Shown here: in pieces, positions 1-5,044 of the stretch
Layout of the letters: the number at the start of each line of letters is the position of its first letter
Numbering within the stretch: the first letter of the stretch is position 1
NCBI GenBank assembly: GCA_024278345.1
Contig: JAJRTK010000090.1
Coordinates: 1 to 5,044 of the forward strand
Direction of reading: 5' to 3'
Length of the DNA: 5,044 bases
Source: a bacterium
GTDB lineage: Bacteria; CSSED10-310; JAJRTK01
Made by a program: the position numbers and the translations under genes
Notes under the pieces: generated by a model
Told to the model about the DNA's origin: nothing
Database searches by the model: none
Seen by the model: only the letters and a program-made list of their open reading frames with translations

Positions 1-592
1 AAGAGGTGCCGAGGCTGGCGGTTTTTGGCCGGATGGAGACCTTGTAGTCGCGGACGTCGCGGAGTCCGATGAGGGCGACGGACTGTGGGAAGGCGCCGGG
101 TCTGCGCATGTAGCCGTCCCGGAGCTGGCGGAGGACGGAGACGAGGCTTTCGTCCAAAAGAGCGTCGATTTCGTCCAGGAAGAGGACGACGGGCCTGGGG
201 CAACTCTCCGCCCATTGCGCCAGGAAGAGGTTCAAGCGGGTGGCGGCACTCACGTCGGGGATCTTTTTCTTGGGTCGCAGTTCGGTGGGGAACTGCAGTC
301 GCGCTTCTTCGAGAAGCGACTCCACAACGGCCTGGACGGCTCCTTCGATGTTTTTTCCCATGGCCTGGGCCATTTCGCAACTTGCGTGGAGGGCGGCGTA
401 GTGACCCTCGGCGGTGAGAGTTTGTGCGAGGGTGCGGAAACAGGTGGTCTTACCCACCTGGCGTGGCGCGTGGATGACGAAGTAGAGCTCTTGATCGATG
501 AGGCGGCGGACACCGGGGATCCGGCGTTCCGGCGGGAGCATGTAATGTTTTTTCGGGTCACAGGGTCCGGCGGTATTGAAAAAGCGGTGCAT
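1..592 (-). CDS. AAA-type ATPase, N-terminal 197 residues (runs off the left edge)
   Basis: A P-loop ATPase of the AAA-like type that starts with a conserved-looking FNTAGPCDP...HYMLPPERR segment (residues 5-23). Visible motifs are a Walker A of the form HAPRQVGKTT (41-50), a Walker B VVLFLDEID (135-143) with the DE pair at 140-141, and LRDVRDYK (177-184), a probable sensor or arginine-bearing segment. The frame stays open to base 1, so the C-terminal domain is missing from view. The ATG at 592-590 is chosen because it directly precedes the family-like N-terminus. The frame stays open upstream as far as a TGA at 775-773, but that stretch is proline-rich low complexity without a start codon. 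A weak GGAA ribosome binding site sits 8 nt upstream. The proline-lined P-loop resembles archaeal-ATPase and Orc/Cdc6-like proteins. The specific function is unknown; a role in the neighbouring system is only inferred from same-strand proximity. Confidence 0.9.
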   Translation of the reverse strand, partial: MHRFFNTAGPCDPKKHYMLPPERRIPGVRRLIDQELYFVIHAPRQVGKTTCFRTLAQTLTAEGHYAALHASCEMAQAMGKNIEGAVQAVVESLLEEARLQFPTELRPKKKIPDVSAATRLNLFLAQWAESCPRPVVLFLDEIDALLDESLVSVLRQLRDGYMRRPGAFPQSVALIGLRDVRDYKVSIRPKTASLGTS

Positions 593-834
593 TTTGGGGG
601 TTCCGGGTTCTGGGTTCTGGGTGCCTGGTTTTGGGTTGGGTGCGAGGTCGTGGATGGGTTTGTCGGCGGTTTTTTGATGGATCCTGGGGGGAGGTGGCTC
701 CTGGCGTCGGCCGGATGGCCGGCGACAGGGGCGGAACGCAAGCTGGAGGTAGAGTTTGGGGAGAGCTTGGGTTCATGGTTTGGAGTGGGTGAATGGGAGG
801 CTTCGAACGGATGGCGCTGCTCCTGGTTGGCGGC
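593..834 (-). other. Intergenic gap between helicase and AAA ATPase genes
   Basis: No gene is supported in these 242 bases. On the minus strand the region lies downstream of the helicase stop and upstream of the ATPase start, so it should carry either a read-through leader or a separate promoter for the ATPase. I see no clear -10/-35 pair and no hairpin followed by a T-run. It contains a heptamer tandem repeat next to the ATPase start and a GC-rich imperfect hairpin at 706-726 (arms around CCGG-ATGG-CCGG). Confidence 0.6.
598..625 (-). repeat. 7-bp tandem repeat, four units, just upstream of the AAA ATPase start
   Basis: On the plus strand the units read GGGTTCC, GGGTTCT, GGGTTCT and GGGTGCC without gaps, and related GGTT/GGGTTGGG sequence follows up to about 640. 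On the coding (minus) strand the last unit, GGAACCC, supplies the GGAA that is the only Shine-Dalgarno-like sequence for the ATPase, 8 nt from its ATG. The other units read AGAACCC or GGCACCC. A slippage-prone repeat in a leader could vary between strains, but no effect can be shown here. Confidence 0.8.
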
Positions 835-2874
835 TCAGAAACGGGTGGTGTCGTTGGGGTTGGCGTGGTCCAGGGCCGTCCAGGTGGGCGCCCAGGCCGG
901 GGCGTTTTGGCAGAGTATGGAGAGGACGGGGTTCGCCAGGATTTCCTCTTCCTTGCCCAGGACGATGACCTGGGTTTTGGCCCTGGAGAAGGCGACGCAG
1001 AAGAGGCGTTGGATGTCTTCCATGGCTTCGGGGCTGCCGGGTTTCGGGTGGATTCTGCCCATGAGCCAGACATGCTCCGGGGAGACGGGATCGAAGATGA
1101 CCATGTCGGCTTCTTGTCCCTGGGAAACGTGGATGGTGCCTGTGATGATCCGCTTTTCCCAGAGCCACGAGAGGTGTGTTCGGGCCAGTTTTTTGAGGAG
1201 GTTGGCCTGGAAGCGGAAGGGCGTGAGGAGGAGGGTTTTGGCGTTGGGTTGTGCATCGAGGATCCGTTTGGCGAGGCCGATGGCGATCCATGCGCTTCGT
1301 TCGCAGCGTTTTCCGTTGTCGGTTCGCTGGTCGGTGACCTGGTCGAGGGCCATGGGAGGAAGGGGCATGCGCCAGGGGTCGAGGATGGCGACGGCGTTGT
1401 GGGGCCAGCCGCGGGCAAGGGGTGGCTGGCGAGGGTTGCCGACGGTTTTCAGGCGGCTTTTGTAGAACGCACTGGAGATCACGCGGCAGAGGTCTGGCGG
1501 CATGCGGTTCTGTTGGGTGAGGAGTGTGAGGGAGCCTTCGGCTTCCCGGCGCTCCACGTCGCTGTTCCTGACGGCGCTTACCAGGTTGAAGAGGGACTCT
1601 CCGACCCAGTGGATGGAGTTCTTGTCCTTGTGATTGCTGGAGCGGCGGATGGGCCCCAGTTGCCGGATGTCGCCGGCCAGGATCAGTTGGTCGGGCGGAT
1701 GTTCGCTCAGGAAGGGGATGCTCCAGAAGCGGCTCACCATGCTGGCTTCGTCCACGGCCAGGATCCATTTGCCGCGGGCCAGCGCTGCCCGCACGCTTTC
1801 CTTGTTGAATCCAGAGAAGACAGTGGTGACGATGATTTTGGCATCGCGGGCCATGCTCCAGAGGGTGGCTGACCTGTTGCAGATGATGTCGCCCAGCTTC
1901 GCGTAGAGGCGGCCCAACTTTCCCAAGAGTTTTTGGCGGGATCCCATGCTTTGGCCGGAGCTGAGCTTCTTTTGGGTTTTCTTGATGCACTTTCTCACGC
2001 TCTGGATCTTCGAGGCATATTTCCGGAGTTTTTCCGCCCAGAGCATGAGGTGCTTCCTGGACTCGAGAGCATGGAGGACGGGGTTTCCGGGGCGAATGAG
2101 TTCGCCAGCCTCCAGGGCCTGGTCCATTCTGTTGCGAGCATCGTCGATGGCCAGGGCCACGGTGTCCGTGGCGACATTGGTGGGGGCCAGGACCAGCATC
2201 TTGAAGCCCTCGATGGAGAGGGCGGAAACCAGGCTCCCCAGGGTGTAGGTCTTGCCCGTTCCGGGTGGTCCCCAGATCATGCTCAGTTTTCGACCGCCCG
2301 CCAGCAACGCCGATCTCTGGCGGTGCCGGAGGGTTGCATCCAGGTCGGCCAGCTCCTCCAGGTCGAGGCATTTCCCATCTTTGGCCCATTCGCCAGCTTC
2401 TATCTGGTCATAGGCCGTGGGCAGGTCGCGGCCGGCCTTGATTCGCCGCATGAGCCATCTTCGCATGCCGGCGCCGTAATCGGGTTCTATGAGCTTGAGG
2501 CGTTGTCCGAGCTTTGGCGAGGTCTGGTCCGTGGGGCTCTCCACGGTGAGCTGCGCTTCCTCGGGCATGATGGTCAGGGCGGCGCCATCCCAGAGCCGGC
2601 GGTTGTCGGGCAGGTAGCCCTCGGCGTCCCAAAATTCGTGATGCGCCTTGAGTCTGTCGCCAGCAGAGACGGTCAACAAGTGCAGGTCGTATTCTCGTTG
2701 CTGAGAGGTCCCCGGGAACTTGACGTAGCGAGTAAGGAAGAGGGTTTCAATGATCTCGAAATCGACACTATCGAGTCGTTTCCACTCTTCCACCAAGGCG
2801 TCCAAGATCCCCTGGTGGGAGCGGTCCAAGGAACGCGGCTGGTACTGCTGCCTGTACTTTGGTCTCCAGCTCAT
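835..2874 (-). CDS. Superfamily 1 (Upf1/DNA2/NAM7-like) DNA or RNA helicase, 679 aa
   Basis: An ATP-dependent nucleic-acid helicase or translocase, predicted cytoplasmic. All core motifs appear in order: Q186 before motif I, motif I GPPGTGKT (202-209), Ia VLAPTNVATD (228-237), II DEAS (375-378), III LAGDIRQLGP (399-408), IV QQNRMPP (454-460), V TIHVSQGQEAD (580-590) and VI VAFSRAK (627-633). The order and wording fit the Upf1-like SF1B group; substrate (DNA or RNA) cannot be told. Residues 1-180 form a mixed segment I do not recognise. A basic, probably helical stretch at about 270-345 lies between Ia and II, where this group carries inserted subdomains. The protein ends about 45 residues after motif VI, so no extra C-terminal nuclease is fused. 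The ATG overlaps the CARF gene stop by 4 bp, with AGGAG 8 nt upstream inside that gene, so translation is probably coupled. It is visibly less GC-rich than the CARF gene (31 of 60 bases at 1801-1860). Confidence 0.95.
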   Translation of the reverse strand: MSWRPKYRQQYQPRSLDRSHQGILDALVEEWKRLDSVDFEIIETLFLTRYVKFPGTSQQREYDLHLLTVSAGDRLKAHHEFWDAEGYLPDNRRLWDGAALTIMPEEAQLTVESPTDQTSPKLGQRLKLIEPDYGAGMRRWLMRRIKAGRDLPTAYDQIEAGEWAKDGKCLDLEELADLDATLRHRQRSALLAGGRKLSMIWGPPGTGKTYTLGSLVSALSIEGFKMLVLAPTNVATDTVALAIDDARNRMDQALEAGELIRPGNPVLHALESRKHLMLWAEKLRKYASKIQSVRKCIKKTQKKLSSGQSMGSRQKLLGKLGRLYAKLGDIICNRSATLWSMARDAKIIVTTVFSGFNKESVRAALARGKWILAVDEASMVSRFWSIPFLSEHPPDQLILAGDIRQLGPIRRSSNHKDKNSIHWVGESLFNLVSAVRNSDVERREAEGSLTLLTQQNRMPPDLCRVISSAFYKSRLKTVGNPRQPPLARGWPHNAVAILDPWRMPLPPMALDQVTDQRTDNGKRCERSAWIAIGLAKRILDAQPNAKTLLLTPFRFQANLLKKLARTHLSWLWEKRIITGTIHVSQGQEADMVIFDPVSPEHVWLMGRIHPKPGSPEAMEDIQRLFCVAFSRAKTQVIVLGKEEEILANPVLSILCQNAPAWAPTWTALDHANPNDTTRF

Positions 2875-2887
2875 GGCGCCAGCTCCT
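2871..2887 (-). promoter_or_regulatory. Translational coupling site: ATGA overlap with strong ribosome binding site
   Basis: On the minus strand the helicase ATG (2874-2872) shares bases with the CARF gene TGA (2873-2871). A good Shine-Dalgarno, AGGAG, lies at 2887-2883 with 8 nt to the ATG. This fixes the helicase start and argues for re-initiation by ribosomes finishing the CARF gene. Confidence 0.85.
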
Positions 2888-4025
2888 GCCGCCGGAGAAG
2901 GCCTCGGCCCAGCACTTCGTCCAGCTCCCGCATCCCCCGGCGCCAGGCCAGGAGTCTCGGGTCTTGTCGCAATCGTCGCATCCGCTCCTTCAGGCTTTCC
3001 ACGGCCCTCCCCGTGTTCTCCGCCACTTCGAGGAGCATCTCGGCCTCTTCCAGCAACGCCCGGGCCGCCGGCGGATCATCCTCGGCCCACCGCGCCTTTG
3101 CCGCCACGAGAAGCACCGCCGCCCGCGCCGCCCGCCTGTCACCCCCGCTACTGCGCCGCGCCGCCGCCACCAGGCCACGGGCCTCGGCACCCACGGGAAT
3201 CCCCAGTCTTCCCAGCGCCGGGAACTCCTCCGAAAGCACGCTGAAGCGGCCCGTCCGCAACGCGTGCGCCCCCCGCGCGAACCTGGCCCACTGGCGATCC
3301 AACCGCGACGCGCAACTCTCCTCGGCAACCTGCGAATAAAGGCGATGCGCCGGAAGACAAGCTCCACCCCGGAGCAGCGTCGCCGCCGATTCCCGCCGCA
3401 AGTCGCCAAACTGGTCCAGAACGTTGGGAAGCTCCTCGATCCGCTCGTGGTGCGCATAACCCCATTTGCCCCGTTCCTGGACCCCCCGGACATAGAAGAG
3501 GCGCCATCCGAAAAGACTGCCCACGCCGGCAATGGCCGCCGTCATCGTCTTCCTACCCCCTGTGATGTCCGCCCCCACCTGCCGCCCTCCAGGCAGCCCG
3601 CAAGCATCGAAGCAATCCCGCATCGTCCGGGCCATCCCGCCCACGTCCGTCCCGTCAATCCGCAGGTGGAGCCACGTACCCACATCCGCGCCCACCGCCT
3701 CTTCCACCTCCAGCCCATACTCCCGCGTTTCCGGCGTTTCCAAAAGCGCCACACTCCGGCTGGGATTCCCCAGAATCGCCAGGATCGGCGCATAAGGCTG
3801 CGTCCCCACCGGCACGAAAAGCAATTCCAACCGGGGAACCCCCTCGCGACCCATACGAATCCGTTCACAAGCCAAGGGAAACGTCGTCTTCCGGTAAAAA
3901 GCCGCGGCCTTCTCCGGGTCCGCCTCCCCCAGCCAAAACTCGACCGCCTCGTCGTAGGCATCGGATAGAGCCCCTCGCCACCGAGCACGGGTCGAAAGAG
4001 AAACGGTCGTCTTCTTGTGAGACAT
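2871..4025 (-). CDS. CARF-domain protein, putative cyclic-oligonucleotide sensor, 384 aa
   Basis: Residues about 65-190 look like a CARF domain, the Rossmann-like fold that binds cyclic oligoadenylates made by type III CRISPR complexes. A hydrophobic strand runs into FVPVGTQP (70-77), and DITGGRKTM (153-161) is the canonical (T)GGxKxM ligand-loop motif, followed by a strand at about 174-179. GGRKTM with arginine is known from CRISPR-associated CARF proteins and ring nucleases. The N-terminal ~64 residues are helical with many charged side chains. The C-terminal half (about 200-384) is Ala/Arg-rich and probably all helical; no PD-(D/E)XK, toprim, TIR, protease or membrane segment is visible. 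R248-x5-H254 only loosely resembles the HEPN RNase motif. The ATG at 4025 has AGGA 10 nt upstream and an in-frame TGA eight codons before it (4049-4047), so no longer start exists. The gene is very GC-rich (46 of 60 bases at 3061-3120). A non-CRISPR CARF role, as in RtcR-type regulators, is possible. Confidence 0.85.
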   Translation of the reverse strand: MSHKKTTVSLSTRARWRGALSDAYDEAVEFWLGEADPEKAAAFYRKTTFPLACERIRMGREGVPRLELLFVPVGTQPYAPILAILGNPSRSVALLETPETREYGLEVEEAVGADVGTWLHLRIDGTDVGGMARTMRDCFDACGLPGGRQVGADITGGRKTMTAAIAGVGSLFGWRLFYVRGVQERGKWGYAHHERIEELPNVLDQFGDLRRESAATLLRGGACLPAHRLYSQVAEESCASRLDRQWARFARGAHALRTGRFSVLSEEFPALGRLGIPVGAEARGLVAAARRSSGGDRRAARAAVLLVAAKARWAEDDPPAARALLEEAEMLLEVAENTGRAVESLKERMRRLRQDPRLLAWRRGMRELDEVLGRGLLRRQELAP

Positions 4026-4035
4026 GGGACACCAA

Positions 4036-4039
4036 TCCT
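4036..4039 (-). promoter_or_regulatory. Ribosome binding site of the CARF gene
   Basis: AGGA on the minus strand, 10 nt from the ATG at 4025. The spacing is slightly long and the match short, so initiation may be moderate. Confidence 0.5.
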
Positions 4040-4083
4040 GTTCAAGTCAACCAGGGAGCAACCTAAGAAACGAATGAACAAAA

Positions 4084-4112
4084 TCTATACAGAATCCAGC
4101 GAAAAAGTTCAC
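4084..4112 (-). promoter_or_regulatory. Candidate sigma-70-type promoter for the CARF-helicase operon
   Basis: On the minus strand GTGAAC (4112-4107) and TATAGA (4089-4084) are separated by exactly 17 nt. The -10 is reasonable, the -35 weak. They sit in a short AT-richer island (about 4060-4112) within otherwise GC-rich sequence, and would give a leader of roughly 50 nt before the CARF ATG. The only support is motif, spacing and position. Confidence 0.4.
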
Positions 4113-4236
4113 CGAATGCCCAGGCTTCCTGTTTGGCGCCGTGAAACCGGACCACCCCGGCGATGCCCTCCACCTCGGCTCCCAGTCCTTCACTTCTGCG
4201 CCATGGGGAAAGCGGCCTCATCCTCGCTCTGCATGG

Positions 4237-4257
4237 GTGCTGCGTTCCGCTCCCATC
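4237..4257 (+). repeat. Copy of dispersed GCGTTCCGCTCCCATC motif (inverted partner at 4998-5018)
   Basis: The 21 bases match the reverse complement of 4998-5018 at 20 positions, including an exact 17-base core (4241-4257). Partial similarity continues past the core, with CCATCCG shared further in. It is one of several imperfect copies in this spacer. Confidence 0.75.
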
Positions 4258-4431
4258 AGCGTCCATCCGGCCGCTGCTGTCCGCATCTCACGACCCATGA
4301 CTCGTTCCCGAAGCCCTCGAGCCGCCGTGCCCGGAGATCCGACCGGTGCCCCTGCTCACGCCGCCGCCCACGACTCCGGAATTACTCGTCAGCGGGGACA
4401 ATGATTGGAACTCCCCTTTTTCCTCGTGGCG

Positions 4432-4456
4432 GTGCGTTCCACTCCCAGCGGAACGA
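4432..4456 (+). repeat. Diverged copy of the GCGTTCC motif, forming a small inverted repeat
   Basis: GTGCGTTCCACTCCCA (4432-4447) differs from the main motif by a base in the CGCTCCC part. Here CGTTCC (4435-4440) and GGAACG (4450-4455) are inverted partners with a 9-nt loop. The right arm forms the start of the 44-bp tandem repeat. Confidence 0.55.
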
Positions 4457-4466
4457 CCGGGACCTA

Positions 4467-4480
4467 TCAAGCCGGCTTGA
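4467..4480. promoter_or_regulatory. Perfect 14-bp palindrome, copy 1 (possible protein-binding site)
   Basis: TCAAGCCGGCTTGA equals its own reverse complement. It could bind a dimeric protein or fold as a cruciform or RNA hairpin. It lies about 440 bases from the CARF start, too far for an ordinary operator. Confidence 0.35.
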
Positions 4481-4510
4481 CAAGTTGACCCAAGGAACGA
4501 GCGGGACCTA

Positions 4511-4524
4511 TCAAGCCGGCTTGA
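4511..4524. promoter_or_regulatory. Perfect 14-bp palindrome, copy 2
   Basis: Identical to the palindrome at 4467-4480 and centred 44 bp from it, close to four helical turns, so the two would lie on roughly the same face of the DNA. Function is unknown. Confidence 0.35.
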
Positions 4525-4583
4525 CAAGTTGACCCAAGGAACGAGCGGCCCCCTTCAACTCCGTGAATCCCGGCCGGCCCGCC

Positions 4584-4600
4584 GCCGGCAAGATGCCGGC
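4584..4600. repeat. REP-like hairpin GCCGGC-AAGAT-GCCGGC
   Basis: A 6-bp GC-only stem with a 5-nt loop, embedded in further CCGG-rich sequence (4571-4600). Elements of the form GCCGGCAAGATGCCGGC are reminiscent of dispersed intergenic repeats seen in some GC-rich bacterial genomes; that comparison is from memory. No T-run follows on either strand, so it is not a standard terminator. Confidence 0.5.
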
Positions 4601-4665
4601 ACCACCCTTTGGGCGGCGCAAGGTGTAAAGCAGATTCAGGTGGATTCGATAGGTCACCAACGATC

Positions 4666-4680
4666 CATGCCTTCGGCATG
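4666..4680. repeat. Small hairpin CATGCC-TTC-GGCATG
   Basis: A perfect 6-bp stem with a 3-nt loop, directly followed by a CGTTCC that starts another degenerate copy of the dispersed motif. No T-run follows. Confidence 0.45.
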
Positions 4681-4703
4681 CGTTCCCCGCCGGAGCGCCG
4701 CTG

Positions 4704-4721
4704 CTCACCCATCATTGCCCC
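4704..4721 (+). repeat. Degenerate dispersed motif, CCCATCATTGCCCC block
   Basis: CCCATCATTGCCCC at 4708-4721 matches CCCATCATCGCCCC at 4791-4804 in 13 of 14 positions, 83 bp apart. It is preceded by GCTCA, as other copies are preceded by CGCT. Confidence 0.5.
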
Positions 4722-4783
4722 ATTCCCAATCGAATGCCCCGGCCGCGGAGAACGCATCACCCCTTTGGAAGCCAGGTCATGCC

Positions 4784-4804
4784 TTCCGCTCCCATCATCG
4801 CCCC
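4784..4804 (+). repeat. Dispersed motif copy TTCCGCTCCCATC...
   Basis: TTCCGCTCCCATC (4784-4796) is identical to the core of the copy at 4237-4257, and its ATCGCCCC tail links it to the 4708-4721 block. Confidence 0.6.
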
Positions 4805-4997
4805 CGCCGCCGGCCTAGATGCCCCAGGGATTCCTGCGATTTCGCTTGGCCGTGTTCCCCTCTTCCCAACGGCATGGGAAGCCAAGTAAGAGAACTCCGT
4901 GGATGAGCCTATGGACCAATTTCCGGTGGTGCTTCAGCCCTAGGGCAATGGAGCGAAGGCGGCGGTAATGGCGAGCAGCGGGCGTCGGATGGCGACC

Positions 4998-5018
4998 GAT
5001 GGGAGCGGAACGCAACAC
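4998..5018 (-). repeat. Inverted copy of the dispersed GCGTTCCGCTCCCATC motif
   Basis: On the plus strand this contains GATGGGAGCGGAACGCA (4998-5014), the exact reverse complement of 4241-4257; over 21 bases there is one mismatch. With 4237-4257 it encloses about 780 bp of gene-free sequence. Confidence 0.75.
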
Positions 5019-5044
5019 GAAGAAGACAAAGGGTTTGCCGAGAA

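Larger units (their letters stand above)
4451..4548. repeat. 44-bp tandem repeat, two full copies plus a 10-bp partial
   Basis: Copies at 4451-4494 and 4495-4538 differ at a single base (GAACGACC versus GAACGAGC at the seventh position); a partial copy starts at 4539 (GAACGAGCGG). Each full copy contains the perfect 14-bp palindrome TCAAGCCGGCTTGA, followed by an overlapping CTTGACAAG near-palindrome and TTGACCCAAG. Near-identity implies recent duplication. There is no spacer between copies, so this is not a CRISPR array. Confidence 0.95.
4113..5044. other. Gene-free, repeat-rich spacer upstream of the operon
   Basis: About 930 bases in which I find no gene I can support. The short open frames on both strands translate to low-complexity Arg/Pro/Ser-rich sequence, overlap each other, and run through the repeats. 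The stretch holds a 44-bp tandem repeat, two hairpins and several imperfect copies of a TGCGTTCCGCTCCCATC-like motif. There is no regular repeat-spacer pattern, tRNA or transposase. It looks like a patchwork of dispersed non-coding repeats. Confidence 0.6.

Noticed and set aside
706-726. GC-rich hairpin as a terminator of the helicase operon
   Set aside because: The stem is interrupted by a bulge and no T-run follows on the minus strand.
250-741. 163-codon minus-strand open frame
   Set aside because: Frame-shifted shadow of the ATPase; the true frame, starting at 592, has Walker A and Walker B motifs.
215-1465. 416-codon open frame on the plus strand
   Set aside because: It runs antisense through both the ATPase and the helicase, including their motif regions, and gives a Trp/Arg/Gly-rich product with no domain. 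High GC keeps the opposite strand open.
793-1872. 359-codon open frame on the plus strand
   Set aside because: Exactly antisense to the helicase motif II-VI region; no recognisable domain.
773-2389. 538-codon minus-strand open frame
   Set aside because: Same strand but another frame of the helicase; product is Pro/Arg/His-rich without helicase motifs.
3250-3300. HEPN RNase active site at R248-x5-H254 of the CARF protein
   Set aside because: Spacing fits, but the residue after Arg is Phe instead of the usual Asn, Asp or His and the surroundings are not HEPN-like; kept only as a question in the findings.
1933-3339. 468-codon open frame on the plus strand
   Set aside because: Crosses the junction of the two coupled minus-strand genes and becomes Arg/Ser-rich low complexity; shadow of real genes.
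2859-3968. 369-codon open frame on the plus strand
   Set aside because: Antisense of the CARF gene, Pro/Arg/His-rich, no motif; the opposite strand has clear CARF motifs.
4467-4760. 97-codon minus-strand open frame running through the tandem repeat
   Set aside because: Its repeated peptide (CQAGLIGP, SLGQLVKPA) is just the 44-bp repeat translated; no start signal or conserved-looking domain.
4815-5018. 67-codon minus-strand open frame, Arg/His-rich
   Set aside because: It starts inside the inverted dispersed motif and shows no domain or ribosome binding site; likely chance translation of a repeat.
4113-5044. Possible CRISPR array next to a CARF gene
   Set aside because: The only tight repeats are two 44-bp copies directly abutting without spacers, and the other repeats are irregularly spaced and in both orientations.

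Overview
The window comes from a GC-rich bacterial genome. The lineage cannot be fixed from this sequence. The hairpin-rich, repeat-laden spacer at the right, the heptamer repeat and the style of ATPase are reminiscent of Verrucomicrobia or Planctomycetes-type genomes, but that is a weak impression. All three recognisable genes lie on the minus strand, so transcription runs from right to left.

Right part (4026-5044): about 1 kb with no convincing gene. It holds a plausible promoter and ribosome binding site for the first gene (4036-4112), a 44-bp tandem repeat containing a perfect 14-bp palindrome (4451-4548), two GC-rich hairpins, and several imperfect copies of a TGCGTTCCGCTCCCATC-like motif in both orientations.

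Middle (835-4025): a two-gene operon. The first gene (4025-2871) encodes a 384-residue protein with a CARF-type (CRISPR-associated Rossmann fold) ligand-sensing domain, marked by the FVPVGTQP strand-1 motif and the DITGGRKTM motif. Its flanks are helical and match no effector I recognise. Its stop codon overlaps the start of the second gene by 4 bp (ATGA). The second gene (2874-835) encodes a 679-residue superfamily 1, Upf1/DNA2/NAM7-like helicase with all core motifs intact. The layout suggests that a putative cyclic-oligonucleotide sensor and a helicase are made in fixed ratio and act together, probably in defence. No CRISPR array, cas gene or cyclase is visible here, so the type III CRISPR link is inference.

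Left part (1-834): a 242-bp gap with a heptamer tandem repeat, then the first 197 residues of an AAA-type ATPase (592 to the left edge) with Walker A and Walker B motifs. Its C-terminal part, which would show its role, lies outside the window.

The most interesting observation is the tightly coupled CARF-helicase pair: the sensor carries no obvious nuclease, so the helicase may be its effector.
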